This document shows positions 16,701 through 24,182 of a stretch of DNA of 40,423 nucleotides, one piece after another (position 1 is the first letter of the stretch; each line of letters opens with the position of its first letter). The translations under genes and the position numbers were made by a program. Below the pieces are notes generated by a model. It was not told the origin of the DNA, did not search any database, and was given only the letters and a program-made list of their open reading frames with translations. The DNA is from Mogibacterium sp. (lineage in GTDB: Bacteria; Bacillota; Clostridia; Peptostreptococcales; Anaerovoracaceae). Where the stretch lies: contig DUVP01000017.1 of NCBI GenBank assembly GCA_012840975.1, positions 1 to 40,423 of the forward strand, read 5' to 3'.

Positions 16701-17725
16701 GACTTATCGATCTTGCGGATAAAGAAAAGAAAATGCTTCTAATACCGGCAGACGATCTTGTGGCTTTTGTTGCGGATGAGAATTATGATATTTTGAGTGA
16801 ATATTATCATTTACCTAATATAAATAATGAGCGCGGGGCAATTGTCAGAATGATGGATAAAAGTTATCAGAAGAAACTTGCCGAAGCTGCAGGCTTCACA
16901 ATATTAAACAGCTGCGTTATTTCTTCAAGTGACCCCGAGATTCGTATACCTGATAGCGTTAATTATCCGTGTTTTATTAAACCGAAAATAAGCAGAAACA
17001 GCTCAAAATCACAAATGATGAAATGCGATAATTATGACGAGTTGAAGGAAACTTTAATGGAAAGAAGAGGCAGAGCTTTTGAGCTTCTCGTTGAGGATTA
17101 TGTTGAAATCTCCAGAGAACTTTCCTTTCTTGGTCTCAGCACACCGGAAGGTATTATTTGTCCGGGCTTCTTTGAGACAGTAGTAGGAGGAGAAGGTAAA
17201 CACAGAGGAGTTGCAATGCTCGGCAGAATGCTTCCTACAGAAGCTGCGGGAAACCTTGCGGACAAGGTTGTAAAATTAATGAAAACTATCAAATATACAG
17301 GATTGTTCGGCATCGACCTTATAGAAGCAAAAGACGGAAAAATATATTTTGCTGAGATTAATCTCAGATACGGAGCTTCCGGATATGCTCTTACCGCAAG
17401 CGGATATAATCTGCCTGCGATGCTTGCTGACTACGTGTTCAAGGGAATAAATATCGATACAGAAAGCAATAAACCTATTGAAAGCAAAACCTTTGCAAGC
17501 GAAAAAGTGATTTCCGACAGTTATATAGAAGGAACAGTTACATATAAACAAGGAAAAAAGATAATGTCTCAGGCGGATATCCTGTTTATTAAAGATGATA
17601 AAGATAAAGGACCTTTCAGACACATGAAAATCCATAAATTGTATGCGAGAAAGATACGAAAAGCAAATATTCAAATGGAAAAAGAGAGACAGGAGCAGGA
17701 AAATAAAGGAAGGCAAAATCATTAG
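13745..17725 (+). CDS. Triple-module ATP-grasp ligase (1326 aa)
   Basis: Three complete modules, each a Rossmann-like N-terminal part plus an ATP-grasp fold: A about 7-395, B 476-855, C 913-1290. Each has the ADD/TDD-Y turn, the ATP-binding lysine after CF (VKP, CKP, IKP) and the metal/catalytic E-[IV]-N-x-R signature at 300-304, 770-774 and 1204-1208. Such folds join a carboxylate to an amine or other nucleophile through an acyl phosphate. The modules resemble COG3919/CPSase-like carboligases. Between A and B (409-461) lies a helical motif shared with the frameshifted gene downstream. No signal peptide or membrane segment is seen, so it is cytosolic. AGAGGT precedes the ATG. All three sites look active. 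The substrate is unknown; a multi-step peptide or polymer ligase is my inference. Confidence 0.8.
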   Translation: MEQREKPLVIVLSRSYSTGLGVIRALGKEGYKIDLIESVAKDDPESVASKSKYVNRYVQVKSRKIEFEEGDPELISEIMKYSEGYDQKPVLFPADDYTTIIVSMHTEELSKYFHLPHVANEKPGNNDILKIMDKTCQSQQAVSVGLEIPKEWIVNLNQEYIQIPDNIVFPCFVKPIMSTQGYKTEMKRCDDKDELAAHLEKMKNKFSERKVFIQEYLEIDKEITVIGNASDQRITIPGVTEMTSSVVREIGGLQTGVWLPFESLDETVCEQVTALMKKMHFVGNFGLDLNIVKDKVYFSEINFRTSGYTYALCKKGINIPLMFVEYVTGAEGEIKENKLESAGPTFVYDKLVWEDYVYGHISKDKAKEIISFVEVPLLQDEDDPEPGRFMIEESMRLREVKEKNRERRELCIESAMEVAGWDREYAIDRIMDARKRIGITYNDYRIRKFCLLSESEQKEKYDEILRIREAKKNGTYKKPLVVVMTRVHTTGIAIVRSLGAAGYDIDVVASSRREEDAEFIRNSKYVRNFCEIVSRKVKSGGDWALVEELLKYKDSEYDKIILFPTDDYTTMVMDLNRDKLEGIFEMPHIVGGEPGSITELMSKEVQAKLSRESGIEIPLSVTISLQDEITLPDNIVYPCFCKPIESVSGFKIEMAKCDNQEGLIEHLRWLKTRNPNRDVFIQEYLDIEGEIDISGVALNQEIIIPAVIKKIDVAQYEKGVTLSGQVVTFEDIPELNAIKDKVHDMMRKYRYVGMFDLEFITAGGKLYFNEVNLRSGGPNYAYFMSGVNLPKLIVDELSGERHRLRDEAIGETGKTFIYEKVAWNDYKHGYFSKRKLKKLLDSFDIRLLEDKEDFLATEHSKKKLKDETFQFRKKTIVSATRAVLRKYMGPVRHRILGYPQTKKKNRRDSRSEVPRVLVAGRNYCSNLTIAKSLGEAGYEAEVLRIFQRRPGKNNILKTLRPEAYSKYVKAYYSLNTMRDSTRIVKRLIDLADKEKKMLLIPADDLVAFVADENYDILSEYYHLPNINNERGAIVRMMDKSYQKKLAEAAGFTILNSCVISSSDPEIRIPDSVNYPCFIKPKISRNSSKSQMMKCDNYDELKETLMERRGRAFELLVEDYVEISRELSFLGLSTPEGIICPGFFETVVGGEGKHRGVAMLGRMLPTEAAGNLADKVVKLMKTIKYTGLFGIDLIEAKDGKIYFAEINLRYGASGYALTASGYNLPAMLADYVFKGINIDTESNKPIESKTFASEKVISDSYIEGTVTYKQGKKIMSQADILFIKDDKDKGPFRHMKIHKLYARKIRKANIQMEKERQEQENKGRQNH

Positions 17726-17800
17726 TCTTAAAAACCAAAACCGGGAGAGGAAGCCAATAGACTTTACCAGTTATGGTTGTGAAGGGAATGCAATAGATTA

Positions 17801-20311
17801 TTGGAGAATAGTTATAAGAACAAAACTGTACTGGTTATAAGCAGATACTGGCCGACTGGATTGAGCGTTATAAGATCGCTTGGGTCGGCTGGTTATAATG
17901 TCGACTTTTTTGCGAGCTCTGCCGAAAAAGGAGGGGCTTCTATTGCAGCATCAAGTAAATATGTAAGGCAATATAAAGAGTCAGTATGGAGGAATGTAAA
18001 AAAGTCAGACGACCCTTTCATTATGAACAACCTGCTGGAGTATGCACGAGAGCAGACGGAAAAGGCAGTTCTTCTTCCTACTGATGATTATGTTGCTTAT
18101 TTCATCGACAAACACAAAGAAGAGCTGGGTCCTTATTTTCTCATGTCTTATGTCCGTTCGGATGAGCCTTATTCAATATCAGAGCTTATGAGTAAAGCCC
18201 TACAAATTAAAATGGCTGAAGAGGCGGGCTTAAATGTTCCTGAAACAAGATCAGTCTATTTAGAAAATCCTATATTAATACCGGAAGATATAGGGTTTCC
18301 TTGTTTCTGCAAACCATATGAGAGTGTTTCGGGTTATAAAGGAGAGATGGCAAAGTGCAATAATCGTGAGGAACTGAAAAAACATTTACAGTTTCTTAAG
18401 GACAGAATTTCCGGCAGAGATGTACTTATTCAGGAATATCTCGATATAGATTATGAAATAGATATGTCGGGAGTCTGCTTAAGGGATAAAATCATAATTC
18501 CGGGAGTGATTAAAAAATCCCACATTGCCATACATGAAAGAGGAGTAACTCTTGGAGGAACCATACTTCCGATTTCCGCAATTGAATCTGTGAAAGAGAA
18601 TGTAATTACAATGCTGAAATCGACAGGTTTTGTCGGTATGTTTGATTTAGAACTATATGTAGTAGGAGAAAAAATATACTTCGGAGAAATAAACTTTCGC
18701 AGCGGAGGTCCGTATTTCTCTTATTTTTTGAATGGTGTAAACCTTGCGGATATATTCGCAAAGCATTTGTACGGTGAGGAGATAACAAAAGAGGAGACGG
18801 AAATAAAGGAATTCGGAAAAACGTTTATAAATGAATATGTAGCATGGAAAGAATGTCTGAACGGATATCTTTCATTTAGTCAGGTAAAGGAATTACTGTC
18901 TTCTGCTGATTATAAACTTCTTGAAAGCAGGGCTGATACTGTTCCGACTGAGAAGTTTAACGATGAAATAAAAAAGAAAATTACAGATCAACGCATTAAA
19001 AAAATTAAAAGAAATACATTTAAGACAGTTAAAAAAATTGCAATTCCTGTTCTGGAATTTATAAAAGGCTATCCGCAGAGGAATCCGTTTCGCAAAAACA
19101 AAAAAGAAGTTACCTTTGCTGTTGTGTTTGGACGAAACTATTCTTCTAATTTGTGTATATCCAGATCTCTTGGAATTGCCGGTCATGAAGTTGAGATGAT
19201 CAGACTGACAAGCAAAAGAATCCGATATAAAGATCTTTTTAGGCAGTCCTTTCCGGAGGCACATAGTATATACACGAAGGCTTTCTATACTTGCTCACAG
19301 GCAAATAACGGAACAAGAGTTTTTGAACTGTTAATGGAACTTGCAGATACGGAACATAAGAAATGTTTATTTCCGACCGATGATGTATCAGCATATATAG
19401 CGGATCAACATTATGACGAGCTTAAAGAGTACTATTATCTTCCTGATATTGATAAACAAGCCGGCAAAATAATAAAATTTATGGATAAAGCCTTACAAAA
19501 AGATATTGCAATCGAATGCGAAGTCAATGTGCCTGAAGGCTATATGATAAGAATCGCAAACGGCTCTTACGAAATTCCTCAACAACTTACATATCCATGC
19601 TTCATAAAACCGAATGTAAGCAGGAGAACTTCAAAAAAGAGAATGAGAGTATGTAATACTCAAATGGAGCTTAAAGAAGAACTGGACTCCATTGCTGCTG
19701 AAACTGAGCTGGATATATTGGTAGAAGAATATATTCCGATAAAAAATGAAATATCCATTCTGGGAATCAGTTGTTCGGGAGAAGCTTTTTGTGCTGGCGG
19801 ATTTGTGGCCGAGATGACAGGAAATTCTGCACGCAGAGGAGTGTCGGCAAAGGGAAGAATGCTTTCTTATGAGGATTCGATTATGATATTCGATATGGTA
19901 AAACCGTTGTTCAATAAAATAAATTATACAGGACTCTTTGATATTGACCTGATTGAATCTGAAAATGGTGATATATACTTTATTGAAATAAATTTCAGAT
20001 ATGGTGCGTCTGGTTATGCGATAACACAGTGCGGAAATAATCTGCCTGAAATGATGCTGTCGTATATGAGAGACGGAGAACTGCCAAAAATTGACGAGTC
20101 GAAAATAAAAGGAGATAAGACATTTGTCAGTGAAAAAATCCTTGTTGAAGAATACGAAGAAGGATACATAGATAAAAAGACGATGTTAAATATTATTAAT
20201 AAAGCGGATATCTTCTTTATCAAGAATGATTTAGATCCTCAGCCATTCAAATATATTAATTGGGCTAAGAAAAAAAGGCTAAAAAAAACTGTAAATAAAA
20301 AAAGCATATAA
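17801..20311 (+). CDS. Double-module ATP-grasp ligase (836 aa)
   Basis: Two ATP-grasp modules (about 7-385 and 437-815) that match modules B and C of the upstream 1326-aa protein, not A. Shared landmarks are CFCKPxESVSG and EYLDI in the first, GRNYxSNLxI and ATP-site CFIKP in the second, and the same basic linker ending in GYPQ. The active-site signature is intact at 296-300 and 729-733. The start is unclear: TTG at 17801 is the only usable codon after the in-frame TGA at 17780, and the nearest ribosome site (GAAGGGA, 17781-17787) is 13 bases away. Translation may be low or coupled. It probably acts with the triple ligase on the same or a related product. Confidence 0.78.
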   Translation: MENSYKNKTVLVISRYWPTGLSVIRSLGSAGYNVDFFASSAEKGGASIAASSKYVRQYKESVWRNVKKSDDPFIMNNLLEYAREQTEKAVLLPTDDYVAYFIDKHKEELGPYFLMSYVRSDEPYSISELMSKALQIKMAEEAGLNVPETRSVYLENPILIPEDIGFPCFCKPYESVSGYKGEMAKCNNREELKKHLQFLKDRISGRDVLIQEYLDIDYEIDMSGVCLRDKIIIPGVIKKSHIAIHERGVTLGGTILPISAIESVKENVITMLKSTGFVGMFDLELYVVGEKIYFGEINFRSGGPYFSYFLNGVNLADIFAKHLYGEEITKEETEIKEFGKTFINEYVAWKECLNGYLSFSQVKELLSSADYKLLESRADTVPTEKFNDEIKKKITDQRIKKIKRNTFKTVKKIAIPVLEFIKGYPQRNPFRKNKKEVTFAVVFGRNYSSNLCISRSLGIAGHEVEMIRLTSKRIRYKDLFRQSFPEAHSIYTKAFYTCSQANNGTRVFELLMELADTEHKKCLFPTDDVSAYIADQHYDELKEYYYLPDIDKQAGKIIKFMDKALQKDIAIECEVNVPEGYMIRIANGSYEIPQQLTYPCFIKPNVSRRTSKKRMRVCNTQMELKEELDSIAAETELDILVEEYIPIKNEISILGISCSGEAFCAGGFVAEMTGNSARRGVSAKGRMLSYEDSIMIFDMVKPLFNKINYTGLFDIDLIESENGDIYFIEINFRYGASGYAITQCGNNLPEMMLSYMRDGELPKIDESKIKGDKTFVSEKILVEEYEEGYIDKKTMLNIINKADIFFIKNDLDPQPFKYINWAKKKRLKKTVNKKSI

Positions 20312-20472
20312 GGTAGATGGTTTGATATGGTACTCCGTTTTCATCCCAATATATATTTTTTATATTGCTGAAGGATATCGGAACTCTATAAAGGTGTGAC
20401 GTTTGGAATACCTAAGAGTATTATGAAGCATTTTGAGAGCGATGACTATATTCATTCGAGAGGGGGTAAAGG
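20312..20472. other. Spacer between ATP-grasp genes, no clear gene
   Basis: 161 bases without a recognisable gene or promoter. One frame is open from about 20375 into the next start codon (ending MKHFESDDYIHSRGGKG) but is too short and has no family match that I know. GGGGGTAAAGG directly precedes the start codon at 20473. Confidence 0.35.
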
Positions 20473-21923
20473 ATGAGCAAACAAATAATTAAACGTATTA
20501 GAAATATCGTTAATCGTAAAAAGGTCATTAAGGAAATTGCAAAGAAAAACGGGAAATCATACTCGGAGATTAAGCATTCAGTACAAGTCGCAAAAGAAAA
20601 ATATGGCATCACGCTGAATGAATACAAAAAATATAACTTATCAAAAGTAAATGAGAATAAAATAGAAGAGGAGTATAAAAACCAGAAAAAAAGGGAGCGA
20701 AATCGAAAAGCAGTAAAAGAGTATGCTGTTAATGCTGCAATCAAGGAAGCAAATTTTAATATAAAGGAAGCAATTGCAGATGTTGATGATTCAAAAAAAT
20801 TTATAGAATAAGACCGTCAGAATATTTCCTTTATAAGTTTTATTTAGTACCGGAGTGTGAAAGAAAGAACTTTGCTGAAAAAATAATTAATGAGCGAGAA
20901 ATAAAGAAGTTAGTTGATAGGCAAAAAGAAATTGCAAAAGTAGAAAGAAATAATGAGTATATTCAAAAAATAATGAACGAATCAGGCTGGACAAGGTCTG
21001 ATACATTAGAAAAACTAAGACATGCGAGGGAAACAAATGGTGTAAGCACGAAGTTATATTATGCATATAGATTTTGGGAACTGAGCGAAGAAGAACAGGC
21101 CACATATTTTACAAATGGCATCGGAAGAGAATTGTCTGAAAAATATAGTGAAGAATTTGTAATTAATAGAATGATGTTTTATCATAAGAACTTCTTTCTG
21201 GATAAGGCTGAGGGGTTTATCGGAAGAAAGTGGCTTTCTACAGTAAATATGAACTGGGAACAGTTCAATAAAATTTTCTCAGAAGAGAAAAAAATCATTT
21301 ACAAACCACAGGCAGATTTTGGTGGAGAAGGAGTTAAAGTATTCAATTGTGATAACAAAGAAACACTGAGAAAAGCATACTCAGAAATTGAGAAGCTTCC
21401 ATTTGGTGTAATTGAGTCGTTTGTTAATCAGCATCCGGATATGCAGCAGTTTTCAAAGAAATCAGTAAATACTTTAAGAATAGTAACGATTCGCACTAAC
21501 AACCCGGAAAAGGGTATAGAAACAGGAAAAATTCACTTTATTTATGGTGCAATGAGAATGGGCAGTGATGACAGTTATACAGACAATCTTTCTAGCGGCG
21601 GTCTTATGGCATTAATAGATATTGATACAGGAATCTTAACAACACCAGGGACCGACTACTCAAACAGAATATGTTATTCACATCCGATAACAGGAGCTAA
21701 GATAAAAGGATTTCACGTGCCATTTTTTAAAGAGGCAAAGCAGATTATAATTGACTTTAGTGAGAAATACGATATTGAGGGATATTATGGCTGGGATATT
21801 GCAATAACAGAGAACGGAGCAATATTGATTGAGGGGAATAACGCACCTGGAATGGAATTGCTACAGTTACCGTACGTTCTTGAAAAAAAAGGAATGAAGC
21901 ATATCTTAGATCCATATCTCTAA
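20473..21923 (+). CDS. Sugar-transfer-type ATP-grasp protein joined across a -1 frameshift
   Basis: Two frames make one protein. Frame 1 runs from the ATG at 20473 to a TAA at 20809 (112 aa). The -1 frame is open from 20790 to 21923. The ATG at 20973, which would start a 316-aa product, falls inside a repeat motif and has no ribosome site. Joining at the A7 run (20793-20799) gives about 483 aa with three tandem copies of a helical motif (about 18-67, 85-140, 160-210), then an ATP-grasp domain with YKPQADFGGEGVKVF, SSGGLMALID and IEGNNAPG, typical of ATPgrasp_ST (PF14397). The slippery heptamer A-AAA-AAA is in the correct phase. It is either programmed frameshifting or slippage, a mutation, or a one-base sequence error. 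Confidence 0.7.
20793..20799 (+). promoter_or_regulatory. Candidate -1 frameshift / slippage site (A7)
   Basis: Seven A residues read as tcA-AAA-AAA in the upstream frame, the X-XXY-YYZ form of a -1 slippery site. The frame change restores homology in the motif that spans the junction. No strong stem is obvious just downstream. Confidence 0.5.
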
Positions 21924-21938
21924 TTTTAGGAGGTGTAA

Positions 21939-23720
21939 ATGTCAATAGAAAGCAATAAGTGGTTAGAAAAATATGAAATAAAACGTCCGGATATTGATTT
22001 TAAAAAAAGAAACTCGGAGAAGAAAAAACAGTTGCATCCGCATCGTTACGAGCTTACTGATGAAGTTTGGGTATCTAAACAGAAGAAAAAGGGATTATTT
22101 GGAAAGAAAAAGGCGACAATTCTTTTTACAGGGGATATTGCCTGCTTTGACAAACAGTTTGAAGTAGCACAAGTTGGTGATAGATATGATTTTGAGTATG
22201 CATTTGAACAAGTAAAACCTATTTTTAAAAAAGCAGATCTTGTTGTAGGTAACTTGGAAACGGCAATTGTTCCAGAAGCACCGTATAGATCTGAAAAGAT
22301 TGTCATTGAAGAGAATTTTTATTGTAATGCTCCATTAGAGTTTTTATCAGCAATAAAAAAATCGGGAATAGATGTAGTCACAACAGCTAATAATCACGAT
22401 CTTGATACAGGAGCGGTAGGGCTCGGAGAGACCATAGATAATATTGAAAGGTACGGGTTTATTCATACTGGCACATTCAAGACAGATAAAAGAAGGTATG
22501 AGTTGTTTGATGTCAATGGGATTAGGGTTGGGATTGTAGCATATGCGACAGACCATAATGCACTTTCATGTAATATTAAACCAGAAGGAATAGAAAAACT
22601 TCTAAATGATTATACAAAGGAAGCGGCGAGATCGGCAATAGAAGAAATGCGAAATGCCGGCGCAGAAATTGTCATTGCCTATATGCACTGGGGTAAAGAA
22701 AATAAAACGGAAGTGCATAAAGATCAAATTAAAATCTCAAATCAGCTTGCATATATGGGCTACGATTGCGTTGTAGGATCCCACCCACATGTATTACAGA
22801 AATTTGAGGTCATTAAAATAGCTGACAGAGAAATGCCTGTGTTTTTCTCGCTTGGTAATTTTATTTCACAGAATTACAATAATATTAAAGCGAGATCTGC
22901 ACTTGCTTGTATAGAGATTGAAAAAAAACGTAAAAATGTAAAGCTCCATTGTTCATATGTACCCATATATACATGCGGGAGTTATAAGGGTAAGAAGTTG
23001 GTTGTGTTGCCTATAAAAGAAAATTCAAAGGGGAGGAAAGCTTCGAAGACTCTTGAAAGAATAAAAAATGAAATCGGTTTTGACGTTTCCGTTAATAGGA
23101 GATTCGTAAAAGAGGATTTGATTGAGGACAACATTAAAAAGAAGCGTAGAAGAAGGCCTCAAGAGCTGAACTTGAGTACAGTTAAGGAGTTTCCGGTCGA
23201 ATATAACGATGGATTCTTTAACTATTTAATAAACGAGGACGATGTATGCTTTGTCGGAATAGATGAAGCTTACGTAACGGTTTCTTGCACTGTACCTGAG
23301 AAAATCCATGGACTTCCGGTAAACAATATGGTCGATGGAGCTTTTGAAGGAAATACATATTTGAAAAAGGTGAAAGCGGTAGGATTCCCATACATAGGAA
23401 AGAGAATGTTTAAAAATTGCGCCAGCCTTGAGGGCTTTCGTATGGGTCTGCATACAAGGGAAGTGCGTGAGGAGGCATTTGCAAATTGTGTAAACTTGCA
23501 ATCGGCAATAATGAAGAAAGGTTTAGAAAGAATCAACACTCGCGCCTTTGCAGGCTGTACAAATCTTCTTAGTGCAAAAATTCCAGCTAATGTTTCATAT
23601 ATTTCAGATAATGCCTTTGAAAATTGTCCGAGACTAACTATATACTGTGACAAAGGGTCTTATGCTGAGCGATATGCAAATGAACACAACATTAAAATTG
23701 TTTACATGAACGTATATTAA
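21939..23720 (+). CDS. CapA-like metallophosphatase-fold protein with C-terminal LRR_5 repeats
   Basis: 593 aa. Residues about 58-360 match the CapA/PgsA family linked to poly-gamma-glutamate capsules: FTGDI (Asp66), VVGNLET (Glu107), TTANNHDLD (Asn152, His153), AYMHWG and VGSHPHVLQ, followed by FFSLGNF. The tail (about 440-585) is BspA-type leucine-rich repeats (AFEGNTYLKKV, MFKNCASLEGF, AFANCVNLQSA, AFAGCTNLLSA, AFENCPRLT). CapA proteins are usually membrane-anchored, but no signal peptide or helix is seen here; the first 57 residues are highly charged. AGGAGGTG is 6 bases before the ATG. It ends the ATP-grasp cluster, 15 bases after the previous gene, which points to polymer assembly or transfer. 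Confidence 0.82.
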   Translation: MSIESNKWLEKYEIKRPDIDFKKRNSEKKKQLHPHRYELTDEVWVSKQKKKGLFGKKKATILFTGDIACFDKQFEVAQVGDRYDFEYAFEQVKPIFKKADLVVGNLETAIVPEAPYRSEKIVIEENFYCNAPLEFLSAIKKSGIDVVTTANNHDLDTGAVGLGETIDNIERYGFIHTGTFKTDKRRYELFDVNGIRVGIVAYATDHNALSCNIKPEGIEKLLNDYTKEAARSAIEEMRNAGAEIVIAYMHWGKENKTEVHKDQIKISNQLAYMGYDCVVGSHPHVLQKFEVIKIADREMPVFFSLGNFISQNYNNIKARSALACIEIEKKRKNVKLHCSYVPIYTCGSYKGKKLVVLPIKENSKGRKASKTLERIKNEIGFDVSVNRRFVKEDLIEDNIKKKRRRRPQELNLSTVKEFPVEYNDGFFNYLINEDDVCFVGIDEAYVTVSCTVPEKIHGLPVNNMVDGAFEGNTYLKKVKAVGFPYIGKRMFKNCASLEGFRMGLHTREVREEAFANCVNLQSAIMKKGLERINTRAFAGCTNLLSAKIPANVSYISDNAFENCPRLTIYCDKGSYAERYANEHNIKIVYMNVY

Positions 23721-23734
23721 AATAGTGCTATTTT
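23719..23734 (+). terminator. Short A/T-rich hairpin after the CapA gene
   Basis: AAAATAG and CTATTTT are a perfect inverted repeat starting within the stop codon. The stem is weak and the T run is only four bases, so this is a tentative end of the long forward unit. Confidence 0.35.
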
Positions 23735-23790
23735 GTGAATTCATAAAAATTGATGAAATAATGGTATATGCCCTAGAAAAATTAAAACAA

Positions 23791-23836
23791 TAAAAAAACA
23801 GAGCCTTGACAGCTAAAACAGTTTGTCAAGGCTCTG
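23791..23836 (-). terminator. Terminator of the DUF3343/YedF unit
   Basis: CAGAGCCTTGACA and TGTCAAGGCTCTG pair over 13 bases around a 12-base loop. On the minus strand the stem is followed by seven T residues (plus 23792-23798). It lies 23 bases after the DUF3343 stop codon. Confidence 0.85.
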
Positions 23837-23858
23837 CTGATTAATCAGGATCTTGCAG

Positions 23859-24134
23859 TTATATACTAATCTGATTACATACGACGTCTTTATCCTCATT
23901 AGCACTTATCTGCACGTGATAATACGTGTACTCATCCGTGGTTAATTTACTTCCTGCTTTGAAAAGCTTCTCCGCTTCTTCTTTTTTGTCGGAACGGATG
24001 CGAACGGATATGCCGCAGCTCGAGGATATAAATCTCGGCACGGGTACAACAATGCATTCCGCAGGCTTGAGGAGCTTATCTGTCGCAATGGCCGCATGTG
24101 TCGATTCAAATGTTAAAAGATAATATTCTTTCAT
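23859..24134 (-). CDS. DUF3343 putative Se/S carrier-like protein
   Basis: 91 aa, the usual DUF3343 size. It begins MKEYYLLTFESTHAAIATDKLLK and has a central PRFISSSCGISVR segment with the single conserved cysteine near residue 40. The family is found with yedF and selenium genes and is described as a putative Se/S carrier. That fits its position 48 bases downstream of yedF on the same strand. A single Cys in a GIS-like loop could carry persulfide or perselenide, but this is inference. The role in the cell is not proven for any member I know. Confidence 0.8.
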   Translation of the reverse strand: MKEYYLLTFESTHAAIATDKLLKPAECIVVPVPRFISSSCGISVRIRSDKKEEAEKLFKAGSKLTTDEYTYYHVQISANEDKDVVCNQISI

Positions 24135-24182
24135 TTGATAACTTTATAACCTTATTATATTGAACTCTGTATCTATTGATAC

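Noticed and set aside
17643-17840. 65-residue open frame spanning the gap between the two large ligases
   Set aside because: It has no family features and no ribosome site; it is a shadow of the end of the first ligase and the start of the second. I also considered that it might link the two genes by a frameshift, but module boundaries are complete on both sides.
13745-20311. Carbamoyl-phosphate synthetase or cyanophycin synthetase
   Set aside because: CPSase halves are joined differently and have allosteric and oligomerisation domains, and cyanophycin synthetase has a Mur-ligase domain. Neither is present here.
20375-20478. Short open frame before the frameshifted ATP-grasp gene
   Set aside because: No start with a ribosome site and no known motif; treated as spacer.
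20973-21923. Separate 316-aa gene starting at 20973
   Set aside because: The ATG lies inside the third helical motif copy, lacks a ribosome binding site, and the frame is open and motif-bearing for 61 codons upstream.
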